Source of the DNA: Lentibacillus sediminis
GTDB lineage: Bacteria > Bacillota > Bacilli > Bacillales > Amphibacillaceae
Reading direction: 5' to 3'
Length of the DNA: 64,000 bases
Assembly (NCBI RefSeq): GCF_002763455.1
Contig: NZ_NIXK01000005.1
Span: 124,001-188,000, forward strand
This document shows positions 54,241 through 64,000 of this stretch, piece by piece. Made by a program: the position numbers and the translations under genes. Under the pieces are notes generated by a model. It had not been told where the DNA came from, made no database searches, and was given only the letters and a program-made list of their open reading frames with translations. Position 1 is the first letter of the stretch. The number at the start of each line of letters is the position of its first letter.

Positions 54241-54374
54241 TATGCAGACAATACTTTTCTACCTTTACGGCGGCGGCGCGCAAGTACTTTACGGCCATTT
54301 TTTGTGCTCATACGGGCACGGAAGCCGTGTACCTTTTTACGTTTCCGGTTATTTGGTTGATACGTTCGTTTCAT
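54240..54374 (-). CDS. rpmH: 50S ribosomal protein L34
   Basis: The 44-residue basic protein [20 protein letters not shown]... with [18 protein letters not shown] is L34. It occupies its usual place divergent from dnaA. The ribosome binding site is AGGGAGGTG before the ATG at 54374, and a near-consensus promoter lies 72 bp upstream. A terminator hairpin follows the stop immediately, so most transcripts should not reach rnpA. Confidence 0.98.
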   Translation of the reverse strand: MKRTYQPNNRKRKKVHGFRARMSTKNGRKVLARRRRKGRKVLSA

Positions 54375-54445
54375 TTTCCTGCACCTCCCTAAGGGCAATC
54401 CTTATCTAACGTAATGTTTCGTCCATACCCTAGACAGTCTTAGTA

Positions 54446-54475
54446 ATTATACGTAAAATCTCCCCTCGCTGTCAA
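54446..54475 (-). promoter_or_regulatory. rpmH promoter
   Basis: On the minus strand TTGACA (54475-54470), 18 bp, TATAAT (54451-54446): both hexamers are perfect. Confidence 0.85.
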
Positions 54476-54586
54476 CATCCTTTTCGTTTTTCCTCTGGAT
54501 CTACTCGTTTTAGAATCATCTTCAGCATTATGTTCCATTCATCTCTGTACTATAACACGTGAACCATGCTTTTCCCCACCAGCCCG

Positions 54587-54864
54587 TTATCCACACCCCT
54601 CTGTTCAGCAAAAAACGACAAAAATTTTCTATCCACATCATCCGTCGACAAGATACGCACAAATTCTATGGCTGTTGGTAAAATTTATAGACAAGGATGG
54701 GTTTTTGTGGATAAGTGTCGAAAAACCATTGCATCGCTTACTTTATTTTGGTATTATTATTGTGTTTAACACTTGTGGATTCTAACAGAGAAAGAAAAGT
54801 TACCCACAATTTGTGGATAATCTGTGGATACTTGTTCACAGATCCATGAATAAACTTATCAACA
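54587..54864. other. oriC: oriC, DnaA-box cluster upstream of dnaA
   Basis: Perfect DnaA boxes are TTATCCACA at 54587-54595 and TGTGGATAA at 54706-54714 and 54812-54820. One-mismatch boxes occur at 54629 (CTATCCACA), 54800 (TTACCCACA), 54823 (TGTGGATAC), 54832 (TTGTTCACA) and 54856 (TTATCAACA). This corresponds to the incA/incB part of the bipartite Bacillus origin. The remainder of 54375-55175 carries the rpmH and presumed dnaA promoters and no gene. Confidence 0.9.
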
Positions 54865-55175
54865 GGAATGTGCATATCAAGGATAAATCAACGAGACCCT
54901 TACATATTCCATTATTTCCTGTCCACAGCATCATTAAAAGGACAGTTCCACAAAACTAGACGGCAGCGCTTGTATTCAGCCTGCCTATCATCATGTATAG
55001 TCATCCCAAGCCTTTCCATCAGCCCAGACACCGGGAGAGGCTTTTTCTGTCCTGATCAGGAGGATTATTTGGTTTTTTATACAGACTGTTTCAGAAAAGA
55101 CTTTTAGTTAATTCTATATTTCGGGCTGCGGGCCAAATTAAGAGCCTTATATTAAATCGAAAGGAGGAGAACCGC

Positions 55176-56522
55176 TTGGAAAATATTCACGAACTATGGG
55201 TGGCAACCCTGGAAAAAATAGAAGAAAAAATCAGCAAGCCCAGCTTTGATACTTGGCTGAAAAACACCCAGGCGGAAGAATTAAGGGATACTACCCTGAT
55301 TATTTCCGCCCCCAACGAATTCGCCCGTGACTGGCTGGAAAATCAGTATACCAACCTGATATCAGACACGCTCGAGGAAATTACCGGGACCCGCTTGGCT
55401 ACGAAATTTATTATTCCGGATACGGCGCCGCAAGTGGAAGAAACCGCACCAGTACCGAAACCACAGCCGAATGGAAATGAATCGGAGGATACACCGAAAT
55501 CCATGCTTAATTCAAAATATACATTTGACACCTTTGTCATTGGCGCGGGAAACCGTTTTGCCCATGCTGCCTCTCTGGCTGTTGCCGAGGCGCCCGCCAA
55601 AGCTTACAATCCATTATTTATTTATGGTGGCGTTGGTCTTGGCAAAACCCATCTGATGCACGCGATCGGTCATTATGTGATGGAGCATAATCCAAGTGCA
55701 AAGGTTGTCTACATGACATCCGAAAAATTTACCAATGAATTCATCAATGCGATTATGGACAACAAAACGAGCAGCTTCCGTAATAAATACCGCAGCGTCG
55801 ATGTGCTGTTAATCGATGATATTCAGTTTATTGCCGGAAAAGAATCGACCCAAGAGGAATTTTTCCATACCTTTAATACCCTGCACGAGGAAAGCAAGCA
55901 GATCATCATCTCCAGTGACCGGCCGCCCAAGGAAATTCCGACATTGGAAGAGCGGCTTCGTTCGCGCTTTGAATGGGGATTGATTACTGATATTACGCCG
56001 CCTGATCTGGAAACACGGATTGCGATTTTGTCGAAAAAAGCCAAAGCGGAAGGACTGGATATTCCCAATGAGGTGATGCTCTACATTGCCAATCAAATTG
56101 ATACGAATATCCGCGAACTGGAAGGTGCCCTGATCCGTGTCGTTGCCTACTCATCCCTGGTGAATCAGGATATTGATGCATCACTTGCTGCGGATGCTCT
56201 AAAGGACATCATCCCAAGCAGCAAGCCGAAAATGATTACGATCAATGGCATCCAGGAAGCCGTCGGGCAAAAATATAATATCCGGCTGGAAGATTTCCTG
56301 GCGAAAAAACGCACCAAATCAATCGCTTTCCCGCGCCAGATTGCGATGTATCTATCCAGGGAACTGACCGATTTTTCGCTGCCGAAGATCGGACAGGAAT
56401 TTGGCGGACGCGACCACACAACGGTCATCCATGCCCATGAAAAAATAGCCAGAATGCTGGAAAATGACACATCCTTGAACCGGGAAGTGGAAGATATTAA
56501 GGAACAGCTGAAATCTTTTTAA
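55176..56522 (+). CDS. dnaA: Chromosomal replication initiator DnaA
   Basis: The 448-residue AAA+ protein starts at TTG 55176, 8 nt after AAAGGAGG. Domain I ([20 protein letters not shown]) is followed by a short linker, the ATPase domain (Walker [17 protein letters not shown], Walker [13 protein letters not shown], arginine-rich [13 protein letters not shown]) and the DNA-binding domain with the DnaA signature ([15 protein letters not shown]). It melts oriC and acts as a transcription factor; DnaA boxes upstream imply autoregulation. Confidence 0.99.
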   Translation: MENIHELWVATLEKIEEKISKPSFDTWLKNTQAEELRDTTLIISAPNEFARDWLENQYTNLISDTLEEITGTRLATKFIIPDTAPQVEETAPVPKPQPNGNESEDTPKSMLNSKYTFDTFVIGAGNRFAHAASLAVAEAPAKAYNPLFIYGGVGLGKTHLMHAIGHYVMEHNPSAKVVYMTSEKFTNEFINAIMDNKTSSFRNKYRSVDVLLIDDIQFIAGKESTQEEFFHTFNTLHEESKQIIISSDRPPKEIPTLEERLRSRFEWGLITDITPPDLETRIAILSKKAKAEGLDIPNEVMLYIANQIDTNIRELEGALIRVVAYSSLVNQDIDASLAADALKDIIPSSKPKMITINGIQEAVGQKYNIRLEDFLAKKRTKSIAFPRQIAMYLSRELTDFSLPKIGQEFGGRDHTTVIHAHEKIARMLENDTSLNREVEDIKEQLKSF

Positions 56523-56526
56523 TCCC

Positions 56527-56700
56527 AAAAGCGGAAGCGCCCGATTAGCGACGTATGGACTGCGCCTGGCCACGCCAGGTGGATCAGCGGTGGCGCGGGA
56601 GGCCGGTTTTAGTCGGCTTTTCTTAAACTTCCAGCCGATGTTGACTTATCGTACGAAGGTGAAGGAAGTCTACCCAGCTTTAGCCCTGGAGCTAGCCGAG
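56527..56700. repeat. GC-rich repeat-like stretch between dnaA and dnaN
   Basis: The sequence from AAAAGCGGAAGCGCCC to CTGGAGCTAGCCGAGG is far richer in G+C than the surrounding origin. It contains CCTGG/CCAGG (around 56566-56580) and a terminator hairpin. Its look is that of a dispersed Bacillaceae intergenic repeat; no second copy is in the window. Confidence 0.5.
56600..56624 (+). terminator. Possible dnaA terminator
   Basis: AGGCCGG pairs (with two wobble pairs) with TCGGCTT, followed by TTCTT. Confidence 0.5.
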
Positions 56701-56749
56701 GCACATAGCTTGTGCACAGTGTGTAAAACGATGCACCCTTATGAACAAC

Positions 56750-56865
56750 TTGTCCACAGTTGATAACTCAGTGAGATATTTGATTTAACCTGCTTATCCA
56801 CATAGTCACAGGCCTTATTACTTTTATTATGATCTTTTTTTATAAAAAAATAATATATAATAGAA
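56750..56865. other. oriC: oriC, unwinding region between dnaA and dnaN
   Basis: DnaA boxes TTGTCCACA (56750-56758, one mismatch) and TTATCCACA (56794-56802, perfect) are followed by an A+T-only-like stretch (about 56814-56865, including TTTTTTTATAAAAAAATAAT), the probable DNA unwinding element, corresponding to incC of B. subtilis. Confidence 0.85.
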
Positions 56866-56886
56866 CATCCCTAGGAGGATTTTTCC

Positions 56887-58023
56887 ATGAAATTTATCAT
56901 TCAGCGTGATCAGTTAATTGCAAGTGTCCAGGATGTCATGAAGGCCATCTCGTCTCGCACCGTGATTCCCATACTTTCCGGAATGAAAATAGAAGCAAAA
57001 CCGGATGGTATTACTCTGACTGGAAGTGATTCTGATATTTCGATAGAATCCTACATTCCGGCAGAGGAAAATGAAATGGTCCACATTGAACAGATTGAAC
57101 CGGGAAGCATCGTTCTGCAGGCAAAATATTTTCCCGACATTGTCCGCAAACTGCCAGAGAAAACCGTGGAAATTGAAGCCGATGATCAGTCCCAGATCAC
57201 GATTCGTTCAGGAAAAGCGAAGTTCAGCCTGAACGGCCTGGATGCGGAAGAATATCCACAGCTTCCAAGACTGCAGACCGAAGACAGTTTTGAGATGCCT
57301 GGCGATTTGCTGAAAAGCATGATTAAGCAGACGGGGTTTGCCGTCTCCACGATGGAAACACGGCCGATATTGACAGGGGTTCACCTTAAACTCGACGACA
57401 ACAAACTTACCTTTACCGCAACAGACAGCCACCGTCTGGCCTCCAGGGAAGTTCCAGTCGAGGCAGAAAATACATCATTTACCGGTGTAGTCGTGCCGGG
57501 AAAAAGTCTCAGCGAGCTGAACAAAATTCTTGCTGATACAGAGGATAAAGTGGAGATCAATGTCACCAATAATCAGATCTTGTTCCGGACAAAACGGATT
57601 CAGTTCCTCTCCCGCCTCCTGGACGGAAATTATCCGGAAACATCTCGCTTGATCCCTGAGCAGAGCAAAACTGTGCTCCATGTGAAAACAAAGGAATTGC
57701 TGAGCACGATCGACCGGGCATCCCTGCTTGCCAAAGACGAACGCAATAATGTGGTTCGCCTCACGACACAGGAAAATCAGGTCGTGGAAATTACCGGGAA
57801 TTCCCCGGAAGTTGGCACAGTTACCGAGGATGTCGCTATCTCATCTTTGGAAGGAGAAGATCTGAAAATCTCCTTCAGCTCCAAATACATGATGGATGCA
57901 CTTCGGGCCATTGAATATGACGAAGTAAAAATCGATTTCACCGGTGCAATGCGCCCGTTCATTATCCGGCCGGCTGACGGAGACCCTGTGCTGCAGCTGA
58001 TCCTGCCGGTAAGAACCTATTAA
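56887..58023 (+). CDS. dnaN: DNA polymerase III beta subunit (sliding clamp)
   Basis: The 378-residue clamp has three repeated domains; it starts MKFIIQRDQLIASVQDVMKA and ends with LQLILPVRTY, as the family requires. SSRTVIPILSGMKIEAKPDG and LTFTATDSHRLASREVP are typical. AGGAGG precedes the ATG. It is followed by a terminator at 58039. Confidence 0.99.
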   Translation: MKFIIQRDQLIASVQDVMKAISSRTVIPILSGMKIEAKPDGITLTGSDSDISIESYIPAEENEMVHIEQIEPGSIVLQAKYFPDIVRKLPEKTVEIEADDQSQITIRSGKAKFSLNGLDAEEYPQLPRLQTEDSFEMPGDLLKSMIKQTGFAVSTMETRPILTGVHLKLDDNKLTFTATDSHRLASREVPVEAENTSFTGVVVPGKSLSELNKILADTEDKVEINVTNNQILFRTKRIQFLSRLLDGNYPETSRLIPEQSKTVLHVKTKELLSTIDRASLLAKDERNNVVRLTTQENQVVEITGNSPEVGTVTEDVAISSLEGEDLKISFSSKYMMDALRAIEYDEVKIDFTGAMRPFIIRPADGDPVLQLILPVRTY

Positions 58024-58038
58024 AATAGCTAAAAACGA

Positions 58039-58075
58039 AGCTCTTATCTTAAGCGGATAAGGGCTTTTCTTTTCG
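58039..58075 (+). terminator. Terminator after dnaN
   Basis: AGCTCTTATC pairs with GATAAGGGCT, followed by TTTCTTTT. The gap 58024-58289 otherwise carries the promoter region of the yaaA-recF genes. Confidence 0.85.
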
Positions 58076-58289
58076 GCTGGAAAGAATGTAAATATAAGGC
58101 ATTTGCGGATTGCCGAGAAAATAATTCATTGTACAGCCCCCGTAAAATCATTTTTAAACACATAATGAGCGTTTTTTTTAGTTTTTAAGGGGTTAACCTT
58201 CCCTTTAAGAGAAATCTTTAGTAAAATAGGTATATGAAGTTATTTTACGAATCAAGCTTAAAAATCAATGGCTAAATACCGAATGAAAC

Positions 58290-58523
58290 TTGGTGAGAAG
58301 ATTGCATGAATCCATCGAAATCCAGACGGAATATATTCCGCTGGGACAATTCGTCAAGCTGATCAATATTTTGGAGTCCGGGGGCATGGTTAAGGCATTT
58401 CTCCAAGATGAGGGTGTGCTGGTAAATGGCGAACGGGAGCACCGGCGCGGCAGAAAACTCTATCCCGGAGATGTGGTGGAAATCGCGGAGGCCGGATCCT
58501 ACCTTGTGACAAAAGAGGCTTGA
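58290..58523 (+). CDS. yaaA: S4-domain protein YaaA
   Basis: The 77-residue protein has the S4-like RNA-binding domain (IPLGQFVKLINILESGGMVK, EGVLVNGEREHRRGRKLYPG, DVVEI) and is the YaaA gene always found between dnaN and recF. The start is uncertain: TTG 58290, GTG 58293 and TTG 58302 are in frame, and none has an ideal ribosome binding site. The conserved part begins at IEIQTEYIPLGQF. It lies 3 bp before recF. Confidence 0.93.
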   Translation: MVRRLHESIEIQTEYIPLGQFVKLINILESGGMVKAFLQDEGVLVNGEREHRRGRKLYPGDVVEIAEAGSYLVTKEA

Positions 58524-58526
58524 TGC

Positions 58527-59639
58527 ATGCATATTGAACAGCTCAGATTAAAAAATTACCGCAATTACCGGGAACTGGATATTGCTTTTGATGACAAAAT
58601 TAATGTGATCGTCGGCGAAAATGCCCAAGGGAAGACCAATCTGATGGAAGCGATCTATGTATTGGCCTTCTCCAAGTCCCACCGCACCCCGCGGGAAAAA
58701 GAACTGATCCGCTGGGACGAGGAATTTGCGAAAGCGGAAGGCCGGATCCGCAAACGCGGGCAGACGCTGCCGCTGGAGATAACCATTTCCGGCAAAGGGA
58801 AAAAAGCCAGACTGAACCATCTGGAGCAAAGACGGCTCAGTGACTATATCGGTGCACTGAATGTTGTGATGTTCGCCCCGGAGGATCTCACGCTTGTCAA
58901 AGGGCCGCCGCAGATCCGCCGCCGGTTCATTGATATGGAGCTCGGACAGATCCAGCCGCGTTATATATATCATCTCGGGCAGTATCAGAAAATACTCAGG
59001 CAGCGAAATCATTTATTAAAACAATTGGCTCACAGGCAGACGCAGGATACAACCATGCTGCAGGTGCTGACCGATCAGCTGGTGGAACATGCCGCTTCCT
59101 TACTGGAAAGGCGGTTTGTTTTTTTGGACTTGCTCCGCAAATGGGCAGGTCCGGTCCACGAAGGCATCAGCCGCGGATTAGAAAAGCTGGAAATCAGCTA
59201 TCAGGCGAGTATTGAAGTATCAGAAGAGGCAAATAAGGAAAAAATAGAAGACATCTATGCCAATAAATTCTGGGAGATCCAGGAAAAGGAAATCGACCGG
59301 GGCACAACAATGATCGGCCCCCATCGTGATGATCTTACATTTTTCGTGAATCAAAAAGATGTACAGACATTCGGATCCCAGGGACAGCAGCGCACCACCG
59401 CCTTGTCGGTGAAGCTGGCCGAGCTCGAGCTGATCTATCATGAGGTCGGTGAATACCCGATTCTGCTTTTGGATGATGTGCTGAGCGAATTGGATGATTT
59501 TCGCCGGTCCCATTTATTAAATACGATTCAGGGAAAAGTTCAGACCTTTGTCTCGACCACCAGTGTGGACGGGATCGATCATGAGATCCTGAACGGGGCG
59601 GAAATGTTCCATGTTCGGGACGGAACCATAGATTCCTAA
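58527..59639 (+). CDS. recF: DNA replication and repair protein RecF
   Basis: The 370-residue ABC-type ATPase has Walker [21 protein letters not shown] near residue 30, the ABC signature [18 protein letters not shown] and Walker [14 protein letters not shown]. It loads RecA at gaps. It lies in the yaaA-recF-remB-gyrB transcript. Confidence 0.98.
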   Translation: MHIEQLRLKNYRNYRELDIAFDDKINVIVGENAQGKTNLMEAIYVLAFSKSHRTPREKELIRWDEEFAKAEGRIRKRGQTLPLEITISGKGKKARLNHLEQRRLSDYIGALNVVMFAPEDLTLVKGPPQIRRRFIDMELGQIQPRYIYHLGQYQKILRQRNHLLKQLAHRQTQDTTMLQVLTDQLVEHAASLLERRFVFLDLLRKWAGPVHEGISRGLEKLEISYQASIEVSEEANKEKIEDIYANKFWEIQEKEIDRGTTMIGPHRDDLTFFVNQKDVQTFGSQGQQRTTALSVKLAELELIYHEVGEYPILLLDDVLSELDDFRRSHLLNTIQGKVQTFVSTTSVDGIDHEILNGAEMFHVRDGTIDS

Positions 59640-59656
59640 TCAAGGAGGCATCCTCC

Positions 59657-59947
59657 ATGTTTATTCATATCGGCAATGATCATGTCATCCAATCCGAAGA
59701 GGTCATTGCGATTGTTGATTATCATTTGATTTCTTCGTCCACCATCATGGAAGAAATGATGGTACGAGCAAAAAATGAGAAAAAAGTATTCGGCCCGACA
59801 CGCGATGCGAAATCGGTGATGATCACCACCGGCAATATTTATTACAGCACCCTTTCCGTGAACACATTGAAAAAACGGGCAAGCATGATTTCCACCATCA
59901 GCAAAATGGATGATTTTTCCGATGAGCTGACGGAAGAACTGGAATAA
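59657..59947 (+). CDS. remB: Extracellular matrix regulator RemB (YaaB, DUF370)
   Basis: The 96-residue protein matches RemB: FIHIGNDHVIQSEEVIAIVD and KSVMITTGNIYYSTLSVNTL. RemA/RemB proteins are DNA-binding regulators of biofilm matrix genes. It is between recF and gyrB as in B. subtilis. Confidence 0.95.
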   Translation: MFIHIGNDHVIQSEEVIAIVDYHLISSSTIMEEMMVRAKNEKKVFGPTRDAKSVMITTGNIYYSTLSVNTLKKRASMISTISKMDDFSDELTEELE

Positions 59948-59964
59948 AGACAAAGCGAGTATGA

Positions 59965-61905
<1,941 letters not shown>

Positions 61906-61912
61906 ATAGATA

Positions 61913-61935
61913 AGTGAGGGTTCTTTACCCTCACT
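61913..61935 (+). terminator. Hairpin between gyrB and gyrA
   Basis: AGTGAGGG pairs with CCCTCACT across 7 nt. There is no T tract, so it may be a pause or processing site rather than a terminator. Confidence 0.4.
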
Positions 61936-62061
61936 GGTGGTTAATATCCGTTACCGCTGCTTGGTGGGGCTGACGGACAATTTCACTGTGATCAAGTGCA
62001 CGATTAACAGCTGCCATTTATTGCGGTGATGCTTAATGCAGCTGGAAGGAGGAACGAAACG

Positions 62062-64000
62062 ATGGCAGAGCAAGAACGCCCGCCTGTTCAGGAAATCAAT
62101 CTCAGTAAAGAAATGCGTACATCCTTTCTCGATTATGCGATGAGTGTCATTGTTTCCCGGGCACTGCCGGATGTGCGTGACGGCATGAAACCGGTCCATC
62201 GCCGGATCCTGTACGCCATGAATGATCTGGGGATGCATGCGGACAAGGCGTATAAAAAATCAGCCCGTATTGTCGGGGATGTAATCGGGAAGTACCACCC
62301 GCACGGAGATTCCGCTGTCTATGAAACGATGGTCCGGATGGCACAGGATTTCAGCTACCGGAACATGCTGGTGGACGGACACGGCAACTTCGGCTCAGTG
62401 GATGGCGATTCCGCTGCGGCGATGCGGTACACCGAAGCGAGAATGTCCAAGATTTCCATGGAACTGTTAAGAGATATTAACAAAGATACGATTGACTACC
62501 AGGATAACTATGATGGTGCGGAGCGGGAGCCAGTTGTTTTGCCGGCAAGATTTCCTAATCTGCTGGTCAACGGAGGAGCAGGAATTGCAGTCGGCATGGC
62601 AACCAATATCCCACCGCATAATCTCGCTGAAACCATCAATGCGGTGCTGGCGGTCAGTGAAAATCCGGAAATCACGATTGACGAACTGATGGAAGATTAT
62701 ATTCCCGGCCCGGACTTCCCTACTGCCGGGCAGATTCTCGGGAGAAGCGGCATTCGCAAAGCCTATGAAACAGGCAAAGGTTCGCTTACATTAAGAGCGA
62801 AAGTCAATATTGAAGAAGATGCAAAAGGCAAGGAAACGATTTTAGTGACCGAGCTGCCGTATCAAGTCAATAAAGCCAGACTGGTTGAGAAAATCGCGGA
62901 GCATGTGCGGGAGAAACGGATTGAGGGCATTAGCGATCTCAGGGATGAATCCGACCGCAATGGCATGCGCGTTGTTATTGAACTAAGACGTGACGCCAAT
63001 GCCAATATTGTCCTGAATAATTTGTACAAACATACCGCGCTCCAGACTACATTTGGCGTCAACATGCTTGCTTTGGTGGACGGACAGCCGCACGTTCTGA
63101 CCATCAAGCAATGCTTGGAGCATTATCTCGAGCACCAGAAGGTCATTATCAAACGCCGCACCGCTTTTGAATTGCGCAAAGCAGAAGCACGGGCGCATAT
63201 TTTGGAAGGACTGCGCGTGGCGCTGGACCATCTGGATGAAGTCATCAGCCTGATCCGCAATTCCAACACCGCTGACATTGCCAGGGATGGATTAATGGAA
63301 AACTTTGATCTGTCGGAAAAGCAGGCACAGGCTATCCTCGATATGCGTCTGCAGCGCCTGACCGGCCTAGAGCGGGAGAAAATTGAAGAAGAATACAAAG
63401 AGCTGCAGAAGAAGATTGAGGAATTAAAGGCAATTTTGGCCGATGAGGAAAAAGTTCTGGAAATCATCCGGGAAGAGCTTACCGAGATAAGAGACAAGTA
63501 TCAGGATAAACGCCGTACGGAGATTGTTGCCGGCGGGGCTGACTTTTTCGAGGATGAGGACTTGATCCCTGAGGAAAACATTGTCATTACTCTCACACAT
63601 CAGGGCTATATCAAACGTCTGCCAGCCTCCACGTACCGAACGCAAAAACGCGGCGGCCGTGGCATTCAGGGTATGGGAACCAATGAGGATGACTTTGTGG
63701 AACATCTTGTGTCCACTTCCACCCATGATACGATTCTTTACTTTACGAATAAAGGGAAGGTCTATAAAACGAAGGGCTATGAAGTACCGGAATTCAGCCG
63801 GACGGCCAAAGGAATTCCGATCATCAACCTGCTGCAAGTGGAAAAAGGGGAATGGGTCAATGCGGTGATTTCCGTGAATGAATTCAGTGAAGACTATTTC
63901 TTTTTCTTCACCACCAAGCACGGTATTTCCAAACGTACCTCGCTCTCACAATTCCGGAATATCCGCAAAGGCGGACTGATTGCGGTGGGACTACGCGAAG
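62062..64000 (+). CDS. gyrA: DNA gyrase subunit A (3-prime end beyond window)
   Basis: The ATG at 62062 follows AAGGAGG, and 646 codons are visible. The quinolone-resistance-determining region is wild-type in type ([13 protein letters not shown] with Ser84 and Glu88), the catalytic Tyr123 is in [10 protein letters not shown], and the GyrA-box [11 protein letters not shown] is seen near residue 534. About 190 more residues are expected. It follows gyrB by 156 bp. Confidence 0.99.
   Translation, partial: MAEQERPPVQEINLSKEMRTSFLDYAMSVIVSRALPDVRDGMKPVHRRILYAMNDLGMHADKAYKKSARIVGDVIGKYHPHGDSAVYETMVRMAQDFSYRNMLVDGHGNFGSVDGDSAAAMRYTEARMSKISMELLRDINKDTIDYQDNYDGAEREPVVLPARFPNLLVNGGAGIAVGMATNIPPHNLAETINAVLAVSENPEITIDELMEDYIPGPDFPTAGQILGRSGIRKAYETGKGSLTLRAKVNIEEDAKGKETILVTELPYQVNKARLVEKIAEHVREKRIEGISDLRDESDRNGMRVVIELRRDANANIVLNNLYKHTALQTTFGVNMLALVDGQPHVLTIKQCLEHYLEHQKVIIKRRTAFELRKAEARAHILEGLRVALDHLDEVISLIRNSNTADIARDGLMENFDLSEKQAQAILDMRLQRLTGLEREKIEEEYKELQKKIEELKAILADEEKVLEIIREELTEIRDKYQDKRRTEIVAGGADFFEDEDLIPEENIVITLTHQGYIKRLPASTYRTQKRGGRGIQGMGTNEDDFVEHLVSTSTHDTILYFTNKGKVYKTKGYEVPEFSRTAKGIPIINLLQVEKGEWVNAVISVNEFSEDYFFFFTTKHGISKRTSLSQFRNIRKGGLIAVGLRE

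Noticed and set aside
54551-54566. Third parS site near rpmH (contains CACGTG)
   Set aside because: It differs from the consensus at three positions outside the core, too many for a confident site.

Overview
The window reads as a chromosomal segment around the replication origin of a spore-forming member of the Bacillaceae. The order gyrA-gyrB-remB-recF-yaaA-dnaN-dnaA | rpmH-rnpA-spoIIIJ-jag-mnmE-mnmG-rsmG-noc-soj-spo0J ... ychF-rpsF-ssb-rpsR ... yybS-gdpP-rplI-dnaC-purA ... walR-walK-walH-walI-walJ-htrA is the Bacillus subtilis origin region almost gene for gene. Sporulation capacity is indicated by spo0J/soj, the spore protease YyaC, SpoIIIJ/Jag and a Spo0E-family phosphatase. The genus cannot be fixed from the sequence alone; the proteins look closest to the Virgibacillus/Oceanobacillus/Lentibacillus group, which is an impression, not a search result. 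No rRNA, tRNA, CRISPR array or intact insertion sequence was seen.

Layout. 1-3012: a GltC-like LysR regulator (cut by the window edge) divergent from an NADP-type glutamate dehydrogenase, then rlmH. 3102-19572: an accessory block between rlmH and htrA, which are adjacent to each other in B. subtilis. It holds a PadR regulator with a perfect operator, DUF4260 and DUF4188 genes, a YfcC transporter flanked by a broken copy of the DUF4188 gene, a tiny Spo0E-like gene, a D-Ala-D-Ala carboxypeptidase, a TraB-family membrane protein, a two-gene molybdopterin oxidoreductase operon, an acetyltransferase, a phosphatase, a methyltransferase, a YwjA-like ABC exporter, an AraC regulator and a DoxX protein. 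19976-27139: the WalRK cell-wall operon and htrA. 27398-38106: small accessory genes (unknown membrane protein, HepT/MntA toxin-antitoxin pair), then purA, HIT protein, dnaC, rplI, gdpP, yybS and the rpsF-ssb-rpsR operon. 38107-47897: ychF, DUF951, MscS channel, YkvI-like permease, yyaC, two membrane proteins, then spo0J-soj, noc and rsmG. 47961-54374: mnmG, mnmE, a DUF4025 gene, jag, spoIIIJ, rnpA, rpmH. 54587-64000: bipartite oriC around dnaA, then dnaN, yaaA, recF, remB, gyrB and the first 646 codons of gyrA.

Chromosome organisation is written into the DNA as well as the genes. Two parS sites bracket spo0J-soj-noc, a perfect Noc-binding site lies inside a 26-bp palindrome before a methyltransferase gene, a one-mismatch Noc site lies before yybS, and DnaA boxes occur at oriC, before mnmE and in a hairpin after the doxX gene. 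Readable regulatory sites include a PurR box at purA, an S6:S18-type leader at rpsF, a 28-bp PadR operator and sigma-A promoters for rpmH, rpsF, purA, walR and gdhA.

The most unusual material is non-coding. (1) Two 21-bp-period tandem arrays share a leader and sit at the same place relative to two minus-strand genes. (2) A 127-nt multi-hairpin element closes on the walJ stop codon. (3) A MITE-like family has three complete copies and one half copy; two inverted copies have pushed rpmH and rnpA apart. (4) A GC-rich stretch sits inside oriC between dnaA and dnaN. Among proteins, the molybdopterin enzyme has aspartate in place of the fourth cluster cysteine, and one channel-like protein has lost its selectivity filter.
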